Of a DNA stretch of 64,000 nucleotides, positions 40,818 through 50,132 are shown piece by piece. Each line of letters opens with the position of its first letter. The stretch's first letter is position 1. Source of the DNA: UBA952 sp044361535 (GTDB taxonomy: Bacteria > Bacteroidota > Bacteroidia > Flavobacteriales_D > Crocinitomicaceae); contig JBIKIQ010000006.1 of NCBI GenBank assembly GCA_044361535.1, positions 62,001-126,000 of the forward strand. The letters run 5' to 3'. Below the pieces are notes generated by a model. That model did not search any database. It was given only the letters and a program-made list of their open reading frames with translations, and was not told where the DNA came from. A program made the translations under genes and the position numbers.

Positions 40818-42587
40818 TTAAGAAGCAATGATTTTTTTTGAATACAAAACATTTATTTCCTCGATACAACCGCAAATAGCCGAAAGTAAGGAATAATATT
40901 TTTCGTCTGGACCAATCAAAATATTTATGTTAACGTAAATTGTTATCACATCAGCTCCAGTTAGTTTGTGTGCGTTTCTTAAAAGTGAATCGTTTCCAAT
41001 ATTACCAATCGTCCCTTCTTCAATAGAAAAAGAACTTTCAATATTCTTTTCGCTTTGTGATCTGTATTGAACTTTGGAAACCCCTTGTTTTAGTATGTTT
41101 ATTACTTTATTGAAATGACTTGAATCATTAAAAGTTGTTGTGTCTTTATTCCAATCAGTTTCACCTAATTTATTACCATATTCAAGGACTAGGTCGCTTC
41201 TACCGCTTGCTGCAGAAGAAATGATAAAAATAAGCCCTTCTTTTTTAATTGAATTTACATCTCTCATAAATTCTACCAGCGGTAGAGAAAATCGACCTGA
41301 TTCATTAGTTAAATATTCAGAATAAAACATAGATTTATTTGTTCCAACCTTGGCCTCTCCTTGATGAATAGGCTTTTCACGTGATAAAAGACTCACGGGT
41401 AAGCTTTGTCCTATCGTCGTTGCAAAATGACTTATCCCCCTCTCAATTTCACCTATAGGATTGACCACCAAAATGGAAGCGTCGGGTTCAATCTTGCTAT
41501 ATCCGTATAAATTATTATGTTTGAAAGATTCAACAATTCTAGTGTCATTATAACGTAGTTCAGGACTAGATTTCATTGCTCTAAAACGCAATCTTGGGGA
41601 CTCCCTTATCGCCTCGAATAATTGTTCGTCTGAAAAGACAAATTTAGCTTGAAGAGTATCAAAAGAGAAGAAACGAGAATTAGCTTTAAATTTAAAGTGT
41701 TTGCCTCCACCGACTGATTTATCAAAATGATTAGCTATTTTTATATATCTTTCTTTTATTTCTTTTGATTTCCGCAACTCACTTAATTGATCAATAAATG
41801 CAGACGCTAAAAGTCCTGCGGGAATGGCAAATAAAGCAATACCCAAAAGACCATTAATTGTGGCTATTATTTTTCCCATGACCGAAAGAGGTACAGCTCC
41901 TGCAATTGCACCATAATCACCGGTATATTTACCAATTGACCAAATAAATACCTCAAGGATACCAGAAAAAGAATTGGAGCCTGCCGATTTCTCAGCGTGA
42001 TACATAATTGCAGAAAAGGTTAACGACAACAGCACAACCGCTAGCATGGTTACGATAATTTCGTCTTTTCGGGACTTAAAAGCGTCAGATACTCCGCGAA
42101 ATGCGGGAATATATCTGGTAATACGCCATAATCGCAAAATTTGAATAGAAATCAAGCTTTCCCCTATTTCAAATCCTGTAACGGCCGACAAAAAAGATAG
42201 CATAGAAAGGAAATCAACAATTCCGATGAATGAAAATAAATACGATAAAATTGGAAAACGAGCATTAGAAAAACCTAGAAATCTTGCAAAACGTATTCTT
42301 AGAACCACCTCAATTGTAACCAAAAAGCCAATAACCAATTCAATTAGGCTTAATGTTGGAGAAATACCTGTTAAATCGTTGCCGTTTGTCAATATATAAA
42401 TTGTTGCACCTAGCAGAATACAAGTCATTATAATACTATTGCCAATAATACTAATTTTAGACCCCCATAGATCGTCATCCAAAATATCAATTGCTGCCTC
42501 AGCGATTTTATTATTTCCAAAACGTGATCTAGCCCGATCGTCTGAAAGCTCAAGCCAGGGTAAATTAGTGAATTCTGCCCATTTCAT
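40818..42587 (-). CDS. Voltage-gated-type ion channel with long unidentified C-terminal domain
   Basis: This 589-residue protein has six membrane segments: S1 about 46-67, S2 about 79-99, S3 about 112-136, S4 about 147-163, S5 about 176-196, S6 about 238-264. S4 carries spaced arginines (LRLWRITRYIPAFR). The pore region at 208-230 lacks the potassium signature TVGYG and reads IGKYTGDYG, so ion selectivity is uncertain. The remaining 320 cytoplasmic residues match no nucleotide-binding or RCK domain that I recognise; they hold VVNPIGEIERG, IISSAASGRSD and an acidic DWNKDTTTF stretch. It stands alone between a barrel gene and rlmH. Confidence 0.75.
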   Translation of the reverse strand: MKWAEFTNLPWLELSDDRARSRFGNNKIAEAAIDILDDDLWGSKISIIGNSIIMTCILLGATIYILTNGNDLTGISPTLSLIELVIGFLVTIEVVLRIRFARFLGFSNARFPILSYLFSFIGIVDFLSMLSFLSAVTGFEIGESLISIQILRLWRITRYIPAFRGVSDAFKSRKDEIIVTMLAVVLLSLTFSAIMYHAEKSAGSNSFSGILEVFIWSIGKYTGDYGAIAGAVPLSVMGKIIATINGLLGIALFAIPAGLLASAFIDQLSELRKSKEIKERYIKIANHFDKSVGGGKHFKFKANSRFFSFDTLQAKFVFSDEQLFEAIRESPRLRFRAMKSSPELRYNDTRIVESFKHNNLYGYSKIEPDASILVVNPIGEIERGISHFATTIGQSLPVSLLSREKPIHQGEAKVGTNKSMFYSEYLTNESGRFSLPLVEFMRDVNSIKKEGLIFIISSAASGRSDLVLEYGNKLGETDWNKDTTTFNDSSHFNKVINILKQGVSKVQYRSQSEKNIESSFSIEEGTIGNIGNDSLLRNAHKLTGADVITIYVNINILIGPDEKYYSLLSAICGCIEEINVLYSKKIIAS

Positions 42588-42615
42588 AATTTATCATTTT
42601 TAAAAAGTTGGATTT

Positions 42616-42623
42616 CAAATATA
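42616..42623 (-). promoter_or_regulatory. -7 box before channel gene
   Basis: On the minus strand TATATTTG matches TAnnTTTG, 28 bases upstream of the channel ATG at 42587. No TTG is correctly placed. Confidence 0.35.
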
Positions 42624-42669
42624 TTCTTTTTTATTTGAGTAAAACAGAAAAAAATAGAGCTCAATTTAT

Positions 42670-43143
42670 CTACTCATGATGATAAGGCTCGCCTTTCATG
42701 ATAGTCGATGCGCGATACAATTGTTCTAAAAAAATCATGCGGACCATTTGGTGAGAAAAAGTCATTTTTGACAAACTCATTTTTGAATTAGCTCGTTCGT
42801 AGACCTTGTCTGAAAAACCATAAGGACCACCGATAAGAAAAATTAAATCACGTTGGTTGTAGTTGAAATGATTTGTCAAAAATTCCGAAAATTCAATAGA
42901 AGTAAAATTTTTGCCTCGTTCATCCAAAAGTATCAATTCTTGATTAGGTTGAATTTCTTTTAATATACGTTTGCCTTCCTCCTCTTTAATTTGTTCTGCT
43001 GATAAATTCTTGGTGTTTTTTAAATCTGGTAAATCTATTCGATCAAATGAAAAATAATGTTTCAAGCGATTTTGATAATTTATTTCACCTTGAACTAAAA
43101 AGGAATCAACGGTTTTACCGCAGCAAATAAGTTTAACTTTCAC
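42670..43143 (-). CDS. rlmH: 23S rRNA pseudouridine-1915 N3-methyltransferase
   Basis: This 157-residue SPOUT-class methyltransferase modifies position 1915 in helix 69 of 23S rRNA. The SAM-binding knot is seen in FLIGGPYGFSD, and the conserved C-terminal block FSHQMVRMIFLEQLYRA ends in GEPYHHE, as in all RlmH proteins. Length is standard. The start codon is GTG at 43143, lying 11 bases inside the end of the upstream dehydrogenase gene; no ATG gives the complete N-terminus. It is last in the mgtE-dehydrogenase-rlmH run. Confidence 0.94.
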   Translation of the reverse strand: MKVKLICCGKTVDSFLVQGEINYQNRLKHYFSFDRIDLPDLKNTKNLSAEQIKEEEGKRILKEIQPNQELILLDERGKNFTSIEFSEFLTNHFNYNQRDLIFLIGGPYGFSDKVYERANSKMSLSKMTFSHQMVRMIFLEQLYRASTIMKGEPYHHE

Positions 43144-44080
43144 GGCAAAATTTTTCTTCGATTTTATCTGCTAATACCGAACTAAGTTTACAATAACTTT
43201 CTTCTGTCCATCCTGCAACGTGCGGCGAAAAAAGCACTTTATCCGATTGAAATAAATAATGAAGTTCTTCTGGTAAACTCCCTTTAAAAGTAGTAGAAAA
43301 ACTTGTAGATTCATACTCAATTACATCAAGGCAAGCCCCTAATATTTTACCCGATTTCAAACCGCTCACAAGCGCTTCTGTATGAACAATTTTACCTCGC
43401 GATAAATTCAAAAGATAAAATGGTTTTGACATAGTAGACACAAAACCCTCATTCATAAAATAAATGGTATCGTCATTTTGAGGGATGTGGAAACTAATTA
43501 CATCTGCATGATGGAAAATTGCCTCCAAAGATGATTCTACAACCTGTGCATCTGAAAACCCTGTTTTATATTTATCGTATGCCAGTATTTTACAATCAAA
43601 ACCCCTTAGTTTTTTTGCGAAGGCGCAGCCGTTATTGCCAAATCCGATAATCCCAATCGTTTTTCCATCCAATTCTATTCCACGATTGCCTTCTCTATCC
43701 CATATTCCCTGCCTCACCTCTCTATCTGCTTTCAGGATTTTATTGAGTAAGCCTAATAACATACCCAATCCGTGTTCGGCCACCGCATTTCTATTTCCTT
43801 CGGGTGAATTAAAGACTGAAATGCCTTTTCTTTCACAATAATTTAAGTCAATATTTTCCAATCCTGAACCTGAACGTGCAATAAATAGAAGGTTTGTACA
43901 ATCTTTTAAAAAAAATTCATTGAGTTGAAAACGTGCGCGAATAACCAATCCAAATGCATCTTTAATTAGGTCTTTCACTTCAACTTCCGGTAAATCAACC
44001 GCATCTATGCATTGAAATCCTTTAGTCTCTAATCTTTCCCAAAGTATATGGTGAACTGAATCAATAAAAACAACCTTCAT
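43133..44080 (-). CDS. D-isomer-specific 2-hydroxyacid dehydrogenase
   Basis: This 315-residue NAD-dependent enzyme is of the phosphoglycerate/hydroxypyruvate dehydrogenase family. The Rossmann motif GIIGFGNNG is in the middle, followed by the catalytic arginine in LLNLSRGKIV and the catalytic histidine in SPHVAGW. Early NAVAEHGLGMLLGLL matches the family dimer and substrate region. There is no ACT domain, so it is a short form. The precise substrate (3-phosphoglycerate, glyoxylate or another 2-oxoacid) cannot be assigned. ATG 44080 is chosen; a GTG one codon upstream is possible. It starts 5 bases after mgtE. Confidence 0.88.
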   Translation of the reverse strand: MKVVFIDSVHHILWERLETKGFQCIDAVDLPEVEVKDLIKDAFGLVIRARFQLNEFFLKDCTNLLFIARSGSGLENIDLNYCERKGISVFNSPEGNRNAVAEHGLGMLLGLLNKILKADREVRQGIWDREGNRGIELDGKTIGIIGFGNNGCAFAKKLRGFDCKILAYDKYKTGFSDAQVVESSLEAIFHHADVISFHIPQNDDTIYFMNEGFVSTMSKPFYLLNLSRGKIVHTEALVSGLKSGKILGACLDVIEYESTSFSTTFKGSLPEELHYLFQSDKVLFSPHVAGWTEESYCKLSSVLADKIEEKFCRES

Positions 44081-44085
44081 CACAC

Positions 44086-45438
44086 TTACAAATTGTACAA
44101 CAACATCCCTACTGTAAAATAAATAAATAAGCCAAGGACATCGTTAAGAGTTGTTATAAATGGCCCCGTTGCAAGCGCTGGGTCGATGTTATTTTTGTGC
44201 AACAAAAGAGGGATGAGTGTGCCAATGATTGCGGCAAAAATCACCACAACCAGTAAAGAGATGCTCACCACAAATCCTAAGGTTGAGCTCGCAAATACAA
44301 ATGCGATTCCATAGATTAGCGTTGATAATAAAATGCCATTTAGTAAGCCAACTAGGCCTTCTTTCAATAATTTTTGTAAAATTGAACCAAAATGGTCATT
44401 ACCTTTAGCAAGCGATTGAACAACAATAGCTGAAGATTGAACACCAACGTTACCTCCCGTTGCTGTAATGAGGGGAATAAAAAATGCCAAAGAAGGAACC
44501 AGGCTTATCCCTGATTCAAACTGTGAGATTACTTGTGCGCTAAAAATTCCACCAACCATTCCAATAAGTAGCCAAGGCAAACGCGCTCTAGAAATTCGCC
44601 AAATACTTGAATTTGATTCTATTCGCTCAGAAATACCAGATGCTAATTGAAAATCTTTATCAGCCTCTTCTTTAATTATATCAACAACGTCATCAAGCGT
44701 AATTCTTCCCACTAATTTGTTTTGAAAATCGACTACAGGAATGGCCACTAAATCGTATTTTTCCATGATTTTTGCAACTTCTTCATCTGAATCACTTGTT
44801 TTGACCGAGATGATGTTTTTTGACTGATAAATTTCAGAGATAGCCGTTTTTGGGTTAGCAAACAACAACCTTTTCAACGATAATAATCCCACCAATTTAT
44901 TCAGTTCATCTACAACATAAATGTTGTAAACCTTCTCCACATCTTCAGCCTGCCTTCTCAATTCAACAATAGCCCGATCAACTGTCCAATTCATATTGGC
45001 TTGGATGAATTCTTTCTGCATCAACCCTCCCGCGGTATTCTCGTCGTAATTCAATAAATCAACAATGTCCTCTGCAGCCTCATCATCCTCCATTTGAGAA
45101 ATCACCTCGTGGATCTGTTCATCTGAAAGTTCACCCAAAATATCTGCAGCATCATCAGAATCAAGGTTTTCTAACTGATCCGCTATTTCTTTAGTGGTTA
45201 AGGAGGCTAAAAACCGATCACGGACTTCCTCGTCCAATTCCATCAAGATGTCGGCTTGAGTATCCTCATCTACGAGGAAATAAATGTACTTCGCCTCCTC
45301 ATTAGAAAGAGCATCAAGAATTTCCGCTACATCCGCATAGTGAAGTTCTAGAACGTTTTCCTTTACCCAAAGTGAATCTTGCTCAACAATTTTATGTCGA
45401 ACAATTTCTATGAATTCTTTGGTGAGAGTAAAGCGCAT
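44086..45438 (-). CDS. mgtE: Magnesium transporter MgtE
   Basis: This 450-residue Mg2+ channel has a cytoplasmic N-domain at about 1-130, rich in acidic residues (DSDDAADILGELSDEQ). Two CBS domains lie at about 135-250, then five membrane helices at about 285-450. The pore region contains PLITATGGNVGVQSSAI, and the last helices contain the DPALATGPFITTLND block that lines the pore. The N and CBS domains close the channel when Mg2+ is abundant. It heads the unit with the dehydrogenase and rlmH; a well-formed promoter lies at 45465-45496. Confidence 0.95.
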   Translation of the reverse strand: MRFTLTKEFIEIVRHKIVEQDSLWVKENVLELHYADVAEILDALSNEEAKYIYFLVDEDTQADILMELDEEVRDRFLASLTTKEIADQLENLDSDDAADILGELSDEQIHEVISQMEDDEAAEDIVDLLNYDENTAGGLMQKEFIQANMNWTVDRAIVELRRQAEDVEKVYNIYVVDELNKLVGLLSLKRLLFANPKTAISEIYQSKNIISVKTSDSDEEVAKIMEKYDLVAIPVVDFQNKLVGRITLDDVVDIIKEEADKDFQLASGISERIESNSSIWRISRARLPWLLIGMVGGIFSAQVISQFESGISLVPSLAFFIPLITATGGNVGVQSSAIVVQSLAKGNDHFGSILQKLLKEGLVGLLNGILLSTLIYGIAFVFASSTLGFVVSISLLVVVIFAAIIGTLIPLLLHKNNIDPALATGPFITTLNDVLGLFIYFTVGMLLYNL

Positions 45439-45464
45439 TTCTTAAATTAAATCTTGTGTTTTTG

Positions 45465-45496
45465 CAAAATTACAGCCTTTTATATCGTCTAAACAA
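45465..45496 (-). promoter_or_regulatory. mgtE promoter (TTG-N21-TAATTTTG)
   Basis: On the minus strand TAATTTTG (plus 45465-45472) is preceded by TTG (plus 45494-45496) at 21 bases, a full match to the Flavobacterium consensus. The mgtE ATG is 26 bases downstream. Confidence 0.65.
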
Positions 45497-45531
45497 ATAT
45501 TGTACGTTCATTTACTAATAAAGTTATTGTG

Positions 45532-45539
45532 TAACTTTG
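45532..45539 (+). promoter_or_regulatory. -7 box before lipoprotein gene
   Basis: TAACTTTG matches TAnnTTTG and ends 36 bases before ATG 45576. It is divergent from the mgtE promoter. No TTG is correctly spaced. Confidence 0.4.
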
Positions 45540-45575
45540 GAAAAAATTACGTTAATCATTCTTTTTCGACGCGAT

Positions 45576-46328
45576 ATGTATAAATTCTTTGTTTTATCTC
45601 TGTTTTCTGTATTCATTCTTTTAACGTTTAATTCCTGTAAAAGCGATACATCAGGAAATAAGAAAAAAGTAGTGGTTGACCCCAATAAACAAAGTGAATT
45701 TGACAATTTAGTTTCAGCAATTGACGCATCCCCAGCCTCTGATTCGTCCGTTTCGTTGCGATTTGAAAATGATGAATTTCAACGAAAACAATTAAGCCTG
45801 TTTCGTTATGAAAATATTGGCTGTACTAAATGGGTGTTTGAAGAGGAAAAAAAAGATAATTCAAAAAGAATCGTTCAATTTTATTTTAATAAGGGAAAGC
45901 TCTTTCATTCAAATGAGGTTACTTTTTCCGAAACTTCAGTCTATCAAACTAATTCGTATTACAACGAAAAGATGCAAGGAATCTATTCAAGTGAGCGGAC
46001 AGCCGAAAATTTCATGGAATTGGACAGGGCTTCACTAAAGCCAAGAGAATTCATAGGCCATAACCTCCAAGAATCTATGGATATAAAAGATGCCAATGGT
46101 TTGTACGCAACAAAATTCGTTGAAATTATAAACTTTGAAGGAGTGGATTTTATGCGTGTTGGACAAAAAGAAAATGGAGGTTATTGGACAGATATAATTA
46201 TTCCTGAAATGACAGACTCAATAAAAGCACTTGAAAAAACAAAACCGGGCAAACCTCTAAAAATTGCTTTTAAAATCAAAACCATTAACGGTTTTGATTA
46301 CCAAGTAATTGAAACCATTTCGTACTAA
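45576..46328 (+). CDS. Uncharacterised lipoprotein
   Basis: This 250-residue protein has a lipoprotein signal peptide with the modified cysteine at about 21 (FNSCKSD). The mature part is hydrophilic and beta-rich (KWVFEEEKKDNS, IVQFYFNKGKLFHS). I do not recognise a family. ATG 45576 is preferred over an earlier TTG because that codon lies inside the promoter box at 45532-45539. It is followed by a separately promoted TonB-type barrel gene after 75 bases. Probable location is the periplasmic face of inner or outer membrane. Confidence 0.7.
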   Translation: MYKFFVLSLFSVFILLTFNSCKSDTSGNKKKVVVDPNKQSEFDNLVSAIDASPASDSSVSLRFENDEFQRKQLSLFRYENIGCTKWVFEEEKKDNSKRIVQFYFNKGKLFHSNEVTFSETSVYQTNSYYNEKMQGIYSSERTAENFMELDRASLKPREFIGHNLQESMDIKDANGLYATKFVEIINFEGVDFMRVGQKENGGYWTDIIIPEMTDSIKALEKTKPGKPLKIAFKIKTINGFDYQVIETISY

Positions 46329-46403
46329 TCCTCGTTTAAAGTCTAACCCTTTACTCACAAGTTTGAACATAAAAGCCTAGCTTCGTGTTTTAATTTTATT
46401 TTT

Positions 46404-49163
46404 ATGAAAAAACGCTATACTTTTTTACTTGTCTTTTTTGTTTTAACATTATTTCAAATTAGCGCACAAAAAATGAATGTCACCGGGAGAGTATTTGACT
46501 CAACAGGTGTAAATCCACTTGAAAAAGCATCTGTCTTAGCTGTTAGATTTAAGGATTCCTTACTCTTGGGGCATACTCGTACAGACGCTTCGGGTGGATT
46601 TCGGTTGAATAGTTTTCCGCCCGATTCATTTACACTCATTATTGAATATAAAGGATACGATGACAAATCTTTTTTCATTTTTGGAAATAGCAACAACAAT
46701 GACATAAACATCCCTTCAATAAAAATGTCAGCAAAATCGAAAGATCTTGAAGAAATTGTAATTTTTTCAAATAAAAGCGCCATTTTTTATAGAGGAGACA
46801 CATTGGTTTTTGCAGCAGATTCATTTAAAGTTGGTGAAAATGCCGTGGTTGAAGATTTATTAAAAAAACTACCGGGAATTAAAGTAGATGAAAATGGGTC
46901 AATAACTTCGCAAGGGAAACAAATTAGTCAGGTTTTGGTGGACGGAGATGAGTTTTTTGGTTCAGACCCAACAATCGCGACCAGAAATTTAGGTGCCAAA
47001 GGAGTTGAATCTGTTCAAATCTATGAAAAGGATAAGGAAAATGCAAAGGCTGGAGAAGACGATAAAATTCAAGTGCTCGACCTGAAATTAAAAGAAAATG
47101 CCAAGAAAGGATATTTTGGAAAAGTATCTGGCGCATCTGACTTTGGAGCGTCAACCGGAAGTCCATTTTACGAAACGGAAGTCCTAGCCAATAAGTTTAA
47201 AGGCAAACAAAAAATTTCAGTTTTTCTTCTTGGTTCTAACACACCAAAATCTAATTTCAAGTGGGGCGACATGAATAAATTTGGACTGGATAATGAAAGA
47301 AACAGTTCGGGGATGAACAATTGGAACCAAGGAAATACCAACAATACAAGCGGAATTCCTCAAACAATTAAAGCGGGTATTTACTTTTCGGATAAAATAG
47401 GGAAAACAGGGAAAATAGGTTTTAATTATGCGTATTATGACAATCGATTGACCGCTGTAAGTTCAAGTTATTCTCAATACTTTTTAACGGACACAACCTA
47501 TTTTACAAAAGATTCGATGAATAATTACTCGACAAACAACTCGCATCGATTCAATGTTAATTTTTCAATTAACCTTGATTCTTTAACTTATTTAGAGGTA
47601 AAGCCTAACCTAAATTTTGATGGTGCCACAACTGATAACTCGAATACTTCAGAATTTATCGGAGAATCCCAATTAAGATCACTTTCAACAATTATTCGAA
47701 ATACAAGTAACTCGAAAGGATTGACAAGTAATTCAGAGGCACTTTTAAGAAGAAAATTTAAAAAGCCAAAAAGAGAGGTTGAATTGAAATACATTTTAAA
47801 TTATACCAACAATTCAACAACTGGCGATTTATATAACACTTCAACATATGATTATGCATCTGTTTTAGACACCAATTTTCAACAAAACAAGAAAAATGAC
47901 AATTCTTCCATTAATCATTATTCAATTTTAACTTATACAGAACCAATAACAAAAAAAATAAAGCTTCAAGCAGAGTATTTGTTTGAATTTGGTGATGTAA
48001 GACAGGACAAAAGAACCTATGACAAAGATCTTTCAACAGGTCTATTCACTGTTGAAAACACTTTTTTCTCGAATAATTTTGACAATGTTCGCTTTCAAAA
48101 TAGAGGAACATTAGTCGGTATTTACGAAGACAGAAAACACACGTTCACAGCTGGAGTTGGGTATAGAAATATTTCTATTGACAACAGGAACCTCATCTTA
48201 GATACTGTTATTCCCCAAAACGTTAACAACTTACTTCCTCAAATTAGTTATCAATTCAAACCAAGTATCAGCAAACGTTTTAGTGTTTTTTACACCACAA
48301 ACTCACAACAGCCAAGCATAAATGATTTACAACCCGTGCCGGACAACACCAATCCAAACCGCATTCAAGAAGGTAATCCAGAATTGGTTCCAAACTATAT
48401 TCACAACTTGCGTATGAATTTCAATACGTGGTCTGCGATGAGCGGGAAATATATTTGGAGTGGATTAACGGCATCTTACACGGATAATGCATTTGCAAAT
48501 TCTACCAGTTTTGACCAATACGGAAGAACCGTTTCAAAAACGGTAAATGTAAACGGTAATATATTTTCCAATGTCTTTGCTGGTTTCGGGTTGCCGCTTT
48601 TCAAACGCAAATTTGAAATCAACCCAAATATGAATGCATCCTACATGCGTTATACAAACTTTATCAATGAGCAAGAAAACATTACGCAAAACAGGAGTAT
48701 CGCTGGTGGATCTGATTTTGAGTTAAAACTGGACTCTTTAGAAGTATCAATAGGTGCCGAATTGAGCTATACTAGCCCTATAAGCTCTTTAGCATCTGCT
48801 TCTAATACACCGTTCACCATGCAAACCTATAAACTTGATGTCGAGTGGCAATTGCCTTATCATTTCAAGTTTAAGGCTGATGGAAAGTACATAATCAACT
48901 CAAATAGAACGGCAGGATTTAATAGAAATATCTTTGTGGTAAATTCTGAGGTTTCAAAAGCGTTTCTTCCAACTGAAAACTTTATTATAGCACTTTGTGC
49001 AAATGACATTTTGAATCAAAACCTAAACTTGCAACGACAAATAAATGGCAATATCGTAACAGATAATTACACGCAAATTATTACGCGTTATTTCTTAGTA
49101 AGATTAACCTATAAGTTTAATAACAATAAAACAAAAGAAGATGAATTCAAAGGTTGGCATTAA
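46404..49163 (+). CDS. Outer-membrane beta-barrel family receptor with CarboxypepD_reg-like N-terminus
   Basis: This 919-residue outer-membrane protein has a signal peptide (about 1-21, ending ISAQ), then a carboxypeptidase-regulatory-like domain at about 25-110 (VTGRVFDSTG, DASGGFRL). A plug-like region follows at about 120-215 (VVEDLLKKLPGIKVDENGS, VLVDGDEFFG), then a large barrel to the C-terminus. This is the outer membrane protein beta-barrel family related to SusC/TonB receptors. A GLPGLI gene overlaps its 3' end by 23 bases, a recurring arrangement in Bacteroidota. Substrate unknown. Confidence 0.88.
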   Translation: MKKRYTFLLVFFVLTLFQISAQKMNVTGRVFDSTGVNPLEKASVLAVRFKDSLLLGHTRTDASGGFRLNSFPPDSFTLIIEYKGYDDKSFFIFGNSNNNDINIPSIKMSAKSKDLEEIVIFSNKSAIFYRGDTLVFAADSFKVGENAVVEDLLKKLPGIKVDENGSITSQGKQISQVLVDGDEFFGSDPTIATRNLGAKGVESVQIYEKDKENAKAGEDDKIQVLDLKLKENAKKGYFGKVSGASDFGASTGSPFYETEVLANKFKGKQKISVFLLGSNTPKSNFKWGDMNKFGLDNERNSSGMNNWNQGNTNNTSGIPQTIKAGIYFSDKIGKTGKIGFNYAYYDNRLTAVSSSYSQYFLTDTTYFTKDSMNNYSTNNSHRFNVNFSINLDSLTYLEVKPNLNFDGATTDNSNTSEFIGESQLRSLSTIIRNTSNSKGLTSNSEALLRRKFKKPKREVELKYILNYTNNSTTGDLYNTSTYDYASVLDTNFQQNKKNDNSSINHYSILTYTEPITKKIKLQAEYLFEFGDVRQDKRTYDKDLSTGLFTVENTFFSNNFDNVRFQNRGTLVGIYEDRKHTFTAGVGYRNISIDNRNLILDTVIPQNVNNLLPQISYQFKPSISKRFSVFYTTNSQQPSINDLQPVPDNTNPNRIQEGNPELVPNYIHNLRMNFNTWSAMSGKYIWSGLTASYTDNAFANSTSFDQYGRTVSKTVNVNGNIFSNVFAGFGLPLFKRKFEINPNMNASYMRYTNFINEQENITQNRSIAGGSDFELKLDSLEVSIGAELSYTSPISSLASASNTPFTMQTYKLDVEWQLPYHFKFKADGKYIINSNRTAGFNRNIFVVNSEVSKAFLPTENFIIALCANDILNQNLNLQRQINGNIVTDNYTQIITRYFLVRLTYKFNNNKTKEDEFKGWH

Positions 49164-49881
49164 GATATTCACATTCCTTTTACTTTGTTCATGGTTTAAA
49201 CCTGTGTTTTCGCAGGATATCATCTCATCTGGAAAAATTGTATACGAGCGAAGAACAAACCTCGAAAAACGCTACACGGATAAAAGGATGAAAAGAATGA
49301 TAACGGAAGAAAACAAAATCAAAATGGAATCATTTTCATTCTATTTTAATGATTCTGTTTCTGTTTTTAAGCCAATTTTAAGTGATGTGCAAGACCCAAT
49401 GGGATGGATGACCAGTAAAAATAGCTACTTACAGTCGTTAAATTCACAGAATCAGCTTATCGTTTTCAATTTATTTGGTCAAAACACCTACATTAAAGAC
49501 TCTTTACCTCAACGCAACTGGAAGATTACTGAAAATAAGCGAACAATTTGCGGTTATGAATGCAGAAAAGCTATTTATCAAAAAAATGATTCAACTCGAA
49601 TTTATGCATGGTATTCACCAGAAATTGTTCCTTCCGTTGGGCCTGAAGGTTTTTGTGGTCTTCCAGGAACCATCCTAGGGATAGCCACAGAAGACGGCGG
49701 AATTATCTACTTTGCAAAAACGGTTGAGGCCATGAAGCCTAAAAAGGAAGAATTGGTTTTAGAAAGCGGAAAGAAAACATTTACTTTGCTAGAATTGAAA
49801 CAAGAAATTGAAACAAAAATGAGTAATTCATCTTGGGGGAAAGGAATGAACTTCTTTGATGATTTATTTAGGTGGTTATAA
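49141..49881 (+). CDS. GLPGLI family protein
   Basis: This 246-residue exported protein has a signal peptide (about 1-22, ending VFSQ) and the family's namesake motif in variant form, GLPGTILGIATEDGG, at about 177-191. The preceding CGYECRKA and AWYSPEIVPSVGPEGF blocks are also typical. GLPGLI proteins occur next to TonB-type barrel genes in Bacteroidota and are of unknown function. It overlaps the barrel gene by 23 bases, so the pair is translationally coupled. The tatA promoter begins one base after its stop. Confidence 0.9.
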   Translation: MNSKVGIKIFTFLLLCSWFKPVFSQDIISSGKIVYERRTNLEKRYTDKRMKRMITEENKIKMESFSFYFNDSVSVFKPILSDVQDPMGWMTSKNSYLQSLNSQNQLIVFNLFGQNTYIKDSLPQRNWKITENKRTICGYECRKAIYQKNDSTRIYAWYSPEIVPSVGPEGFCGLPGTILGIATEDGGIIYFAKTVEAMKPKKEELVLESGKKTFTLLELKQEIETKMSNSSWGKGMNFFDDLFRWL

Positions 49882-49912
49882 TTGAGATTCTCGTTTTATT
49901 TCTGTAATTTTG
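49882..49912 (+). promoter_or_regulatory. tatA promoter (TTG-N20-TAATTTTG)
   Basis: TTG at 49882-49884 and TAATTTTG at 49905-49912 are separated by 20 bases, a full match to the Flavobacterium consensus. The tatA ATG is 19 bases downstream. It drives the tatA-gatA-truA run. Confidence 0.65.
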
Positions 49913-49931
49913 ACATATAAATTATTATAAG

Positions 49932-50129
49932 ATGATATTAGGCGCATTTGGTCCGTGGCAGTTTGTATTAATTCTTGTGGTTGTATTGTTATTATTCGGT
50001 GGTCGAAAAATTCCTGAATTGATGAAGGGATTAGGTCAAGGAATGAAAGAATTCAAAGACGCATCCAAAGGAAGCAATCCTTCAAAAGAAGGAGAAACAA
50101 AGCAAGAAACTACAACGGAAGAAAAATAA
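49932..50129 (+). CDS. tatA: Sec-independent translocase subunit TatA/E
   Basis: This 65-residue protein has one N-terminal membrane helix (about 8-23), the hinge FGGRKIPEL and an amphipathic helix (LMKGLGQGMKEFKDA). An acidic/polar tail follows. This is the standard TatA/E layout; TatA multimers form the pore through which folded proteins cross the inner membrane. tatB and tatC are not in the window. It is 3 bases upstream of gatA. Confidence 0.93.
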   Translation: MILGAFGPWQFVLILVVVLLLFGGRKIPELMKGLGQGMKEFKDASKGSNPSKEGETKQETTTEEK

Positions 50130-50132
50130 GCT

